A stretch of DNA of 64,000 nt from VAZQ01 sp963702695 (GTDB taxonomy: Bacteria > Pseudomonadota > Alphaproteobacteria > Rhizobiales > Xanthobacteraceae), in assembly GCA_963702695.1 (NCBI GenBank), contig CAVPDS010000001.1, positions 1 to 64,000 of the forward strand. Reading direction: 5' to 3'. This document shows positions 38,755 to 46,950 of this stretch, piece by piece. The notes under the pieces are model-generated. The model was not told the origin of the DNA and did not search any database. It was given only the letters and a program-made list of their open reading frames with translations. The position numbers and the translations under genes were made by a program. How positions within the stretch are numbered: position 1 is the stretch's first letter; each line of letters starts with the position of its first letter.

Positions 38755-39011
38755 CAGCTCGGGAGGCGTGGGCTCGGAAGGCCTCGATGACCGCTCCGGC
38801 CTTCGGCTGGCGTTCTTGACGCCAAGAAACCTCGAAATGGTTAAAAAATTGGCGACCTAACTAACCGATTTCAATATGGCGATGATCCGCTCCAGCCCGC
38901 CGGTTCCAGCTCAACTGGTGCGGCGCGGCGCGGCGCGTGCGGGCGCGAGGCTTGCCATCAACGACCAGCCAGTCCTAGGACTGGGCAAGACCTGCTGTCT
39001 GGAGAGCTTCG

Positions 39012-40679
39012 ATGCTGCACACGGTGACCGCACGCGAAGCCGGGCTGAAGCTGGTGGTGCTCGGGCGCGAAGCCGTCCGCGCCGCAGAGGCGGTGCTACG
39101 TGACGCCACCCAGGCGGTGCGGACCCGCGTCACTGTCGAGGGCCACCTGGTCGACCGGCTGTTCACGCGCGAGCAGCGCGCCGCCCATGGGCTCGCCTGG
39201 CTCGCCACCACCGTCGAGGCGATCCGCCAACTCGCGGCTTATGCGGACCGGCTCTTTGACGCCAACGGGCTCGGCGAGATCGAGGAACTCGTCGTCGAAA
39301 TCGGGCTCGGGGAATTCCTGGCGCAGATCATCGGCGGCATCCCGATGAACCAGAGCGAATTCGTGCGTCCTTCCGATGTCGGGCTCAACGCCACGGTGGT
39401 GGCCGCGCGCATGGAAGGGCCGCTCGCGGGCCTCATCTCCGAAAGCAACGTCGCGCGGCGCGAGCGCCTGGCCGGCCTCATGCGCCGGCATCACGATGCC
39501 ACCATCGGCGATTGCGGGCTCGACGAGACCCATGTCTCGATCCGCGAGGAGATGCGCCGGTTCGCCGACGGCGAGATCATCCCGCAGGCGAACGAGTGGC
39601 ACCTGCTCAACAATTACATCCCGCTCGATATCGTCGCGCAGATGTCCGAGCTCGGCGTGTTCGGGATCACCATCCCGCGGGCGCATGGCGGCTTGGGCCT
39701 CGGCAGGGAAGCGATGTGTGTCGCCGCCGAGGAGCTCTCGCGCGGCTATGTCGGGGTAGGTTCGCTCGGCACCCGCTCGGACATTGCCTCCGAACTCATC
39801 CTCGCCGCCGGCACCGAGGAGCAGAAGCGCAAGTGGCTGCCGCGCATCGCGTCCGGCGACGTAATGCCGACCGCGGTCTTCACCGAGCCTGGCAGCGGCT
39901 CCGACCTCGCCTCGATCAAGACGCGCGCGGTTCGCCACGACAGTGTCTATCGCGTGACCGGCAGCAAGACCTTCATCACCCATGCGGTGCGCGCCGATCT
40001 CATGCTGCTGCTCGCGCGCACCGGCAAGGATCCCGGCCACCAGGGCCTCTCCCTCCTATTGGCCGAGAAGCCGCGCGGCACCGAGGAGGTCCCCTTCCCG
40101 GCGACCGGCATGGCTGGCAGCGAAATCTGGGTGCTCGGCTATCGTGGCATGAAGGAATACGAAATCGCTTTCGACGGTTTCGAAGTTAAAGCGGAAAACC
40201 TGCTCGGTGGCGTTGAAGGGCTCGGCTTCAGCCAGCTCATGGCGACGTTCGAGTCTTCGCGCATCCAGACCGCGGCGCGTGCGATCGGGGTCGCGCAGGC
40301 GGCGATGGAGACAGCGCTCGTGTATGCGATACAGCGCCAGCAATTCGGCGAAGCGATCATCAACTTTCCGCGCATCGCCGACAAGCTGGCGTTGATGGCG
40401 GCGGAAATCATGCTGGCGCGCCAGCTCACCTATTTTGCTGCGCGGCAGAAGGATCAAGGCCGCCGCTGCGACCTCGAAGCCGGTATGGCCAAGCTGCTCG
40501 CCGCCCGCGTCGCCTGGTCGGTCGCCGACAATGCCGTGCAAATCCACGGCGGCAATGGCTATTCGGTGGAGTATCCGGTCTCACGCCTGCTCTGCGACGC
40601 GCGCATCTTCTCGATCTTCGAAGGCACTGCGGAGATTCAGGCGCAGGTGATCGCGCGGCGGTTGTTGTCGGTAGGTTGA
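39012..40679 (+). CDS. mcd: Acyl-CoA dehydrogenase, probable (2S)-methylsuccinyl-CoA dehydrogenase
   Basis: 555 residues: an N-terminal extension of about 160 residues (TREQRAAHGLAWLATTVEAI, IGGIPMNQSEFVRPSDVG) precedes a full acyl-CoA dehydrogenase (TAVFTEPGSGSDLASIKTRA, AVQIHGGNGYSVEYPVSRLL, IFSIFEGTAEIQAQ). That extension and size fit Mcd of the ethylmalonyl-CoA pathway for acetyl-CoA assimilation, where it makes mesaconyl-CoA. The catalytic Glu is expected in the ESSRIQTAARAIG to C-terminal region but I did not assign it. GGAGAG six bases before the ATG. No other pathway gene is in the window. Confidence 0.82.
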   Translation: MLHTVTAREAGLKLVVLGREAVRAAEAVLRDATQAVRTRVTVEGHLVDRLFTREQRAAHGLAWLATTVEAIRQLAAYADRLFDANGLGEIEELVVEIGLGEFLAQIIGGIPMNQSEFVRPSDVGLNATVVAARMEGPLAGLISESNVARRERLAGLMRRHHDATIGDCGLDETHVSIREEMRRFADGEIIPQANEWHLLNNYIPLDIVAQMSELGVFGITIPRAHGGLGLGREAMCVAAEELSRGYVGVGSLGTRSDIASELILAAGTEEQKRKWLPRIASGDVMPTAVFTEPGSGSDLASIKTRAVRHDSVYRVTGSKTFITHAVRADLMLLLARTGKDPGHQGLSLLLAEKPRGTEEVPFPATGMAGSEIWVLGYRGMKEYEIAFDGFEVKAENLLGGVEGLGFSQLMATFESSRIQTAARAIGVAQAAMETALVYAIQRQQFGEAIINFPRIADKLALMAAEIMLARQLTYFAARQKDQGRRCDLEAGMAKLLAARVAWSVADNAVQIHGGNGYSVEYPVSRLLCDARIFSIFEGTAEIQAQVIARRLLSVG

Positions 40680-40791
40680 ATTGGTCGCCGACTCGAAAGT
40701 TCACCTTCGTCATGGCCGGGCTTGTCCCGTCGACGGCGAGCACTGCAGGAACGGTTGTGGCGAGAGCCGAGTGTCCGCTGTCCGCTAGCCT

Positions 40792-41832
40792 TCACTGCGA
40801 CACGAGCGCCTTGAATCTCGCTTTCACTTCAGGCGTGGCCTTGGACGCCTGCTCGATCGCACCGGTCACCTGGTCGCCGCCGATCGGGCTGACCTCGAAG
40901 TTCATCTTCCTGGCTTCGTCGATGAACCCCTGGTCGGAGGCCATCGCCATGAAGCCGTCGCGCAAGGCCTTGAGGCGGTCCGGCGGAATCCCGGCCGGGC
41001 CGGCGACCGGCAGCGCGATGAAAAACGGCAGCTCGGCGAAATCCAGGAACGCGAGATCGTCCGGGTCGGTCAGCAACTCGCGCGCGGTCGGCGCGTCCGG
41101 CACGTCGGGCGAGCGTGTCTTGCGGCCGAACTGCACGACCGGCACGATCTGCTTGGTCTTCCACTGCTCGGTTTCGACCACCTGGATCGTGCTAAAATCC
41201 GCGAACAGACCGTCCACCTCGCCGCGCTGCTGCGCCAGGAAGATCGGCGCCGTACCTTCATAGCCGCGCACCATGTCGACGTTGATTTTCAGCACGTCCT
41301 TCGCGACCAGCGCGTAGAGCAGATTCGCGGAGCCGGATCGCCCGGAGCCCAGCCGGGTCTTGATCGCGGTGGTCCGAAGCTGATCGACGGTCTTGACCGG
41401 ATGCGTCGCGTTCATGATCAGCACATAGGTGTCGTGGGCGTAGCTCGACAGACTGCCGATCCAGGTGAGTTTGAGCGGATCGAACTTCGCACTCTGATAG
41501 CCGACGAACGCATACTGTGGGACGGCGCGCTGCAAAATCCCGAGCACGGTTCCGTCGTTGTCGGCGCCCGACGCGAAGCGGTTGGCAAGTCCGATGCCGC
41601 CGGCGCTCGGCTGGTTCTGCACGACGATCGTCGGATGGCCGACGACGTGCTTGCCGAAATAGCGCGCCATCAGCCGCGCACCGATGTCGTAATAGCCGCC
41701 GGGGCCGTACGGCACGATGACATTCACGTTGTGCCCGGCATAGAACTGCTCGGCCGTCTGCGCCATGCCCGGGGCCACGCCGACGGACAGAATCGCTGCG
41801 GCCATGATCCAGCGGCTGGCGATTTTCAGCAT
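40792..41832 (-). CDS. Tripartite tricarboxylate transporter receptor (Bug family)
   Basis: 346 residues with signal peptide (IMAAAILSVGVAPGMAQ). Bug pattern: VNVIVPYGPGGYYDIGARLM, NQPSAGGIGLANRFASGA, DGTVLGILQ, and a late LPVAGPAGIPPDRLKALRD. Binds an organic acid in the periplasm for TctAB-type uptake. It diverges from a LeuC/LeuD-like pair; such a receptor next to hydro-lyase genes suggests import and dehydration of a small dicarboxylate (inference). The only TctA gene in view is at 56857. Confidence 0.88.
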   Translation of the reverse strand: MLKIASRWIMAAAILSVGVAPGMAQTAEQFYAGHNVNVIVPYGPGGYYDIGARLMARYFGKHVVGHPTIVVQNQPSAGGIGLANRFASGADNDGTVLGILQRAVPQYAFVGYQSAKFDPLKLTWIGSLSSYAHDTYVLIMNATHPVKTVDQLRTTAIKTRLGSGRSGSANLLYALVAKDVLKINVDMVRGYEGTAPIFLAQQRGEVDGLFADFSTIQVVETEQWKTKQIVPVVQFGRKTRSPDVPDAPTARELLTDPDDLAFLDFAELPFFIALPVAGPAGIPPDRLKALRDGFMAMASDQGFIDEARKMNFEVSPIGGDQVTGAIEQASKATPEVKARFKALVSQ

Positions 41833-41974
41833 GATTTTTGGCTCCGCATGATCTCCGGCTCGCTTTCTCGGCTTCGCTTCGGTTCGGCCGATTTGCAGTT
41901 TACTGCATCATGATGAGCGTTACAGTACCGCCCGCCGAGGCCATGACGGTTTCGCCTGGGACGTATTGACGCCA

Positions 41975-43378
41975 ATGAGCAAGACCCTGTTCGAGAAAAT
42001 CTGGGACCGCCACCTCGTGCACGATCTGGGCGACGGTTTCGGCGTGATCTTCGTCGACCGGCAGCTCCTCACCGACCTGTCGACGCCGCAGTTCGACCAA
42101 CTCGAACTGCGCGGCCTACCGCTGCGCCATCCCGCGGGCACGTTCGCGATCTCCGACCATACCGTGGCGACGCAGCGCCCCGCGGCCGAGCGCACGACCA
42201 GCCGCGCCAATAGCTGGACCCGTGCCATGCGCGCGAAGTCCGAGAAGCACGGCTTCATTCACTTCGATGTGGATCATCCGGCGCAGGGCATCAGCAGCGT
42301 AACGGCGCCCGAGATCGGGCTGGTCCATCCCGGCATGACCTTCACTGTCCTCGACAGCCACTCCTGCACGGCGGGCGCGCTTGGCGCGGCGGCGTGGGCG
42401 TCCTGCGCCGGCGACGTGCTGCATACGCTTGCGACCCAGACCTGCATCCTCAAGCAGCCGCCGCTGATGCGGATCAACCTCGAAGGCCGTCCCGGCCAGG
42501 GGATTACGTCCAAGGACATGATGCTGCACGTGATCAGGCAGCTTGGGATCGCGGGCGCCGCCGGCTGCGCGGTGGAGTTTGCCGGGGCGGTGATCCGCGC
42601 CATGCCGATGGAAGGCCGCTTCACGGTGTGCAACATGGCGGTCGAGTTGGGATCGCGCTTTGCAATGATCGCGCCCGACGCGACCACGTTCGATTACCTC
42701 GAGGGCCGCCCGTTCGCGCCGGCGCCGGAGCACTGGGACGCCGCGATTGCGGATTGGAAAACGCTGGCGAGCGAGCCGGACGCGAGGTTCGAGCAGGACG
42801 TGACGCTCGATATCACCAAGGTCGAGCCGCAGATCACCTGGGGCACCAGCCCGCAGGATGTCATCGGCGTTGGCGAACGCATTCCCGACCCCGCGGACGA
42901 GCGCGACCCGCAGCGGCGCGCGCAGATCGAGGCGGCGCTCGCCTATACCGGCCTGCAGGGCGGCGCGCCGATCGCGGGAACGCCCGTCGATTTCGTGTTC
43001 ATCGGCTCGTGCGCCAACAACCGGATTTCCGATCTGCGCCTCGCCGCCGAGATCGTGCGCGGCCGCAAGGTCGCCGACACGCTCACCGCCTGGGTCATTC
43101 CAGGCTCGCAGATGGTGAAGGCGCAGGCGGAGGCGGAAGGGCTCGACGCGATCTTCAGCGCCGCGGGATTCAATTGGGGCGAGCCGGGCTGTTCGATGTG
43201 CGGCGGACAAGGCAACGGGTTCACCGAGACGCTGAAGCCGCGGGTGCGCGCCGTCTCGACCATCAACCGCAATTTCCCCAACCGCCAGGGGCCGAAATCG
43301 ATCACGCATCTCGCCAGCCCGGCGATGGCCGCGGCCGTCGCCGTATCCGGGCGGATCGTCGACGTCCGCAACATGTAG
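41975..43378 (+). CDS. LeuC-like aconitase-family hydro-lyase, large subunit (divergent)
   Basis: 467 residues with the isopropylmalate dehydratase large-subunit layout: MSKTLFEKIWDRHLVHDLGD, GMTFTVLDSHSCTAGALGAA, FTVCNMAVELGSRFAMIAPD, cluster cysteines in FIGSCANNRISDL and GCSMCGGQGNG. In ordinary LeuC the second stretch reads GDSHT-x-THGALG; here the His after T is Ala and residues around it differ, so the substrate is probably not isopropylmalate. ATG at 41975 preferred over TTG 41966. Followed by the small subunit after 7 bases. Confidence 0.85.
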   Translation: MSKTLFEKIWDRHLVHDLGDGFGVIFVDRQLLTDLSTPQFDQLELRGLPLRHPAGTFAISDHTVATQRPAAERTTSRANSWTRAMRAKSEKHGFIHFDVDHPAQGISSVTAPEIGLVHPGMTFTVLDSHSCTAGALGAAAWASCAGDVLHTLATQTCILKQPPLMRINLEGRPGQGITSKDMMLHVIRQLGIAGAAGCAVEFAGAVIRAMPMEGRFTVCNMAVELGSRFAMIAPDATTFDYLEGRPFAPAPEHWDAAIADWKTLASEPDARFEQDVTLDITKVEPQITWGTSPQDVIGVGERIPDPADERDPQRRAQIEAALAYTGLQGGAPIAGTPVDFVFIGSCANNRISDLRLAAEIVRGRKVADTLTAWVIPGSQMVKAQAEAEGLDAIFSAAGFNWGEPGCSMCGGQGNGFTETLKPRVRAVSTINRNFPNRQGPKSITHLASPAMAAAVAVSGRIVDVRNM

Positions 43379-43385
43379 GTGAGCG

Positions 43386-44042
43386 ATGCCGCAATCGTTT
43401 CCAGTACTGACCGGCGCCGCCGCCCTGCTGCTGCGGGACAATGTCGACGCCATGACGATCGCCCCGCGCACTCCCGCCGAGCGCGGCGGTGCGGCCACCC
43501 AAGGCGGGGCGGAGACGGTCACGCCGCGCGATCTGTTCGCGCATCTGCGCTTCCTCGATGATGGGCGCGAAAATCCCGATTTCGTTTTGAACAAGCCGGA
43601 ATTCCGCACCACGAAATTCCTCATCGCCGGCCGCAATTTCGGCTGCGGCAGCGCGCGTGAGCATGCGGTGTGGGCGCTCGGCGCGTTCGGCATCGGCTGC
43701 ATCGTCGCGCCGAGTTTTGGGCCGCTGTTCTACGGCAACTGCTTCAAGAACCGGCTGGTGCCGGTCACGCTGAGCGAGCCGGAAGTGAAACTACTGGCCG
43801 ACGAATGCGTCGCGTGCGGGCCGTCCGCGCTGCTGACGCTCAACCTCGAACAACGCATGCTGACTTCGCCGCAAGGGCGGCGGATCGCCTTCACGCTGCC
43901 CGAATTTCGCTATCGTGCGCTCATCGAAGGGCTCGACGAGATCGACATGACATTGCAGATCAAGGGCATGATCGATGATTATCAGCAGCGCGCGAGCACC
44001 GCGCGCCCGTGGCTGTTCACGCTGCCGCGCGCGGAGTTTTGA
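43386..44042 (+). CDS. LeuD-like hydro-lyase, small subunit
   Basis: 218 residues, matching the swivelling small subunit of isopropylmalate dehydratase: LTGAAALLLRDNVDAMTIAP, FLIAGRNFGCGSAREHAVWA, IVAPSFGPLFYGNCFKNRLV. The substrate-reading loop before the NFGCGS motif is longer and different from LeuD of leucine synthesis (TPAERGGAATQGGAETVTPR), again pointing to another 2-hydroxy acid. Forms a heterodimer with the preceding product. Confidence 0.86.
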   Translation: MPQSFPVLTGAAALLLRDNVDAMTIAPRTPAERGGAATQGGAETVTPRDLFAHLRFLDDGRENPDFVLNKPEFRTTKFLIAGRNFGCGSAREHAVWALGAFGIGCIVAPSFGPLFYGNCFKNRLVPVTLSEPEVKLLADECVACGPSALLTLNLEQRMLTSPQGRRIAFTLPEFRYRALIEGLDEIDMTLQIKGMIDDYQQRASTARPWLFTLPRAEF

Positions 44043-44061
44043 GTGCGATTCTAACAATGCT

Positions 44062-44155
44062 CCGCTCGTCCCCGCACAAGGGTGGACCCCGGGCCGCAAG
44101 TACCACCATCGGAGCTATCCCCCCTGGATTCCTGCTTGCGCGGGAATGAGCGGGT
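44062..44155. repeat. REP-like palindromic element, copy 2
   Basis: CCGCTCGTCCCCGCACAAGG near 44062 pairs with CTGCTTGCGCGGGAATGAGC near 44132-44152. Same outer arms as the copies at 38170 and 45648 but a different middle. Confidence 0.7.
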
Positions 44156-44171
44156 GGATTGGCTTCATAGA

Positions 44172-44642
44172 TCAACCCGTCCCGACCGGCTTGCTGCCCG
44201 GCCCGGCCAGCACCGGGACGCCACCGAACACCGGCACGATCGCGCGCGACTCGTAGCGCCAGGAACCGTCGCCCTCACGCACGTAAACATCCTCATAGTC
44301 GGCGATCAGGATCGCGTCGGTGGGATAGGGCGGCTCGCCATCGCAGGCGTATAGCAGCAAGATCACCGTGCCGGTGGCGCGGCCCGCGCTCTCCGGCATG
44401 AGGCGCAGGTTCGTAAAGACGTGCCGCGCCGCGCGGCGGCCGCGCGACTTGCGGGCATCGTAGAATCCCTTGATCTCGCCGCGCCCGCGATAGAGTTGGT
44501 TCGACATGTCGTAGACGCCACTCGCCGTAAAAAGCTCCTCGACCCCGGCGCCATCCTGATGATCGATCAGCCAGGCAAATTCCGCGTTCAGCGCCTCGAT
44601 CAGTTGCCGCATCTCGGCGAAGTCTTGATGTGATAAAGTCAT
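44172..44642 (-). CDS. SnoaL-like / NTF2-fold protein
   Basis: About 156 residues: FAEMRQLIEALNAEFAWLID, DGAGVEELFTASGVYDMSNQ, GRGEIKGFYDARKSRGRRAA, RHVFTNLRL and a final WRYESRAIVPVFGG. This is the pattern of cone-shaped NTF2 folds used as ketosteroid-isomerase-type enzymes or small ring-hydroxylase subunits. Start MTLSHQDFAEM at 44642. Diverges from the cupin gene at 44757. Substrate unknown. Confidence 0.82.
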   Translation of the reverse strand: MTLSHQDFAEMRQLIEALNAEFAWLIDHQDGAGVEELFTASGVYDMSNQLYRGRGEIKGFYDARKSRGRRAARHVFTNLRLMPESAGRATGTVILLLYACDGEPPYPTDAILIADYEDVYVREGDGSWRYESRAIVPVFGGVPVLAGPGSKPVGTG

Positions 44643-44756
44643 CTTGTCCCACAAATGATTGCGACCGACCGCAACTAACATATCGCGAACCAGCCATAAT
44701 TGCGCTAGGCTCGATCAAGTTTCGGCTGCCGAAAGGCAATGCAACGGGGAAATGGA

Positions 44757-45626
44757 ATGAGCACCGGAGCCATGCGGGCCGCCACGCATGCCAGGTTTTA
44801 CCGGCAATCCGCCGACATGATCGAGCCTGACGGCACCCCGAACTGGATCACGCGCGCGCGCAATTTCGTGATGGTCGTTTCGGACGTAAAGCCGGGCGCG
44901 GTGCTCGAACGTCGCGACAATCCCGATGAATCCATGGTGCTGCTGCCGCCGGGCGTCGCTGCCGTGATCGAAGCCGGCAGCGAGCGCATCGAATCCTCCG
45001 GCGACAGCCTCGCCATCCTGCCGCCGGGAAAAAGCCGGGTGGCGGCGCGCAGCGCGGGCGTCGTCGCGCGGGTGTTCTCCTGCAAGGCCGAAGACCTCGC
45101 CGCGCGCGCGATGAACAGCGAGACCTACGCCGACGGCGCGCCGGAAGTAACGCCGATCGAGCCATGGCCCGATCCGGTCGGCGGGTTTCGCCTGCGCCAC
45201 TACGCGCTCGAAAACTACGACAGTCCGGACCCCAGCCCGCTCAAGATGCGCGTGTTCCGCTCGACCAACCTGATGATCAACATCTTCCTGCCGTGGACCA
45301 GCCGCCGCGACGAGACCAAGCTCAGTCCCCACTGGCACGACGACTTCGAGCAGATGTCGCTCGGTCTCGAAGGTTCATTCATGCATCACCTGCGTTATCC
45401 CTGGACCTCCGACAAGACCTCGTGGCGCAACGACGAGCATGAACTTTATCGCAGCCCCTCGGTGCTGGTCATTCCCGCGCGGGTGATCCACACCTCGCAG
45501 GACGTCGGCGACGGCGTCGCCCGCCTGGTCGACATCTTCGGACCGCCGCGCGCCGATTTCTCGCTCAAGCCCGGCTTCGTGCTCAACGCCGACGAATATC
45601 CGCTGCCGGCGGCGCTGCGGCAGTGA
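44757..45626 (+). CDS. Cupin-domain protein
   Basis: About 289 residues with two beta-barrel halves. The first has FVMVVSDVKPGAVLERRDNP and MVLLPPGVAAVIEAG; the second has a metal-site-like LSPHWHDDFEQMSLGLEGSF and VLVIPARVIHTSQDVG with His residues spaced as in cupins. A bicupin isomerase or dioxygenase is plausible but unproven. ATG at 44757 has GGGGAAA upstream; a Met six codons earlier is possible. Divergent from the SnoaL-like gene, which may share its pathway. Confidence 0.75.
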   Translation: MSTGAMRAATHARFYRQSADMIEPDGTPNWITRARNFVMVVSDVKPGAVLERRDNPDESMVLLPPGVAAVIEAGSERIESSGDSLAILPPGKSRVAARSAGVVARVFSCKAEDLAARAMNSETYADGAPEVTPIEPWPDPVGGFRLRHYALENYDSPDPSPLKMRVFRSTNLMINIFLPWTSRRDETKLSPHWHDDFEQMSLGLEGSFMHHLRYPWTSDKTSWRNDEHELYRSPSVLVIPARVIHTSQDVGDGVARLVDIFGPPRADFSLKPGFVLNADEYPLPAALRQ

Positions 45627-45647
45627 ATGCGCAAATGCCGGGCATTC

Positions 45648-45737
45648 CGCTCGTCCCCGCGCAGGCGGGGACCCAGTGCTGCGAGTTCCAGCGTTGAGCA
45701 AGGCCTGCTGAATTCCGCGTGCGCGGGAATGAGTGGA
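45648..45737. repeat. REP-like palindromic element, copy 3
   Basis: CCGCTCGTCCCCGCGCAGGC with GCGGGGACCC at the left and GCGTGCGCGGGAATGAGTGG at the right. Same family as the copies at 38170 and 44062. Confidence 0.7.
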
Positions 45738-45771
45738 GCGACACGACCGGCTGATCAGTCTGAGAACGTCA

Positions 45772-46038
45772 CTAAGCGTAACGCTGCCGCGCCCGCTCGC
45801 GCGCTTTAATCGCTTCGGTTTCGCGGTCGCGCGCGGGGCTCGTTGTCTGCAGCGATCCCAGGAGCCGGCGCGCCACATCGGAAACCTCCTCAACCGCGCG
45901 GTTGAATGCCGCTTCGTTGGCCTTCGACGGGTGGGCAAATCCGCTGAGCTTGCGCACGAACTGCAGTGCCGACGCGCGGATTTCGTCCTCGGTCGCCGGC
46001 GGTTCGAAGTTAAAGAGCGTGCGAATATTGCGGCACAT
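45772..46038 (-). CDS. DUF2277 family protein
   Basis: 88 residues: MCRNIRTLFNFEPPATEDEI, RASALQFVRKLSGFAHPSKA, NEAAFNRAVEEVSDVARRLL. This is the whole of the DUF2277 domain, a short helical protein found across actinobacteria and proteobacteria with no known role. Single gene with a clear start. Confidence 0.92.
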   Translation of the reverse strand: MCRNIRTLFNFEPPATEDEIRASALQFVRKLSGFAHPSKANEAAFNRAVEEVSDVARRLLGSLQTTSPARDRETEAIKARERARQRYA

Positions 46039-46200
46039 CGGCTCGGTTCCTCCTGAAGGCTGGTCCTGCCGAAAATGGGCGTTGTGTGCGGCTTTCGCAA
46101 TAATCGCTGACGCAGACTTTCACCAGGGCCGCAGATGTTGTTGGCAACCATTCCCGTCGCGGTAAGCTTGTCGGACGGGTCTGTTGATCGGGAGCGCCTG

Positions 46201-46893
46201 GTGTCGTCATCGGATATCGAAGCTGTCATCATCGCCGTCAGTGACACGGTCCACGTCTCCGGCCTGCTGCAGGTGCCGCCGAGGGCGCGAGCTTGCTACG
46301 TGCTGGCGCATGGCGCCGGGGCCGGGATGGCCCATCCCTTCATGGCGGCGGTCGCGGCGGAACTCGGGGCGCGCGGCATTGCCACACTGCGCTATCAGTT
46401 CCCCTACATGGAGCGGGGCGGCAAGCGGCCCGACCCGCCGAGGGTGGCCCACGCGGCGGTGCGCGCAGCCGTGGCCGAGGCGGCGCGCCGGTGGCCGAAG
46501 CTGCTGCTGATCGCCGGCGGCAAATCGTTCGGCGGCCGGATGACATCGCAGGCGCAGGCCGCCGCGCCGCTGCCCGGCGTCCGCGGCCTCGCCTTCCTCG
46601 GGTTTCCGCTGCATCCGGCCGGACGCCCTTCGCAAGAGCGCGCCAAGCACCTGTTCGAGGTCAGGGTCCCCATGCTGTTCCTGCAGGGGACCCGCGACGC
46701 GCTCGCGACGCTCGATCAGCTCGAGCCGCTGTGCGATGCGCTCGGGGAACGCGCGACGTTACAGTTGCTCGCGGATGCCGATCATTCGTTTCATGTGCCG
46801 GCGCGAACCGGCCGGAAGGATGCACAGGTGCGCAACGACGCGCTCGATGCGTTCGCCGCTTGGATCGATCGCGTGATCGCCTCGCCGTTTTAA
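46201..46893 (+). CDS. Alpha/beta hydrolase of the KANL3/Tex30 type
   Basis: About 230 residues. Features: CYVLAHGAGAGMAHPFMAAV (oxyanion region), LLIAGGKSFGGRMTSQAQAA with nucleophile GKSFGG, MLFLQGTRDALATLDQL with Asp, and ADHSFHVPARTGR with His. Dienelactone-hydrolase-related family; substrate unknown. GTG at 46201 has GGGAG six bases upstream; an ATG at 46135 is an alternative. Confidence 0.82.
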   Translation: MSSSDIEAVIIAVSDTVHVSGLLQVPPRARACYVLAHGAGAGMAHPFMAAVAAELGARGIATLRYQFPYMERGGKRPDPPRVAHAAVRAAVAEAARRWPKLLLIAGGKSFGGRMTSQAQAAAPLPGVRGLAFLGFPLHPAGRPSQERAKHLFEVRVPMLFLQGTRDALATLDQLEPLCDALGERATLQLLADADHSFHVPARTGRKDAQVRNDALDAFAAWIDRVIASPF

Positions 46894-46950
46894 AGGACGC
46901 GGTCGCATCGAGCGGATATAGTGGCGATAACAAACAAGCAGGAGGAAAGC

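Noticed and set aside
42116..43702. 528-residue open frame opposite leuC/leuD-like genes
   Set aside because: Crosses two real genes on the other strand; no protein motifs.
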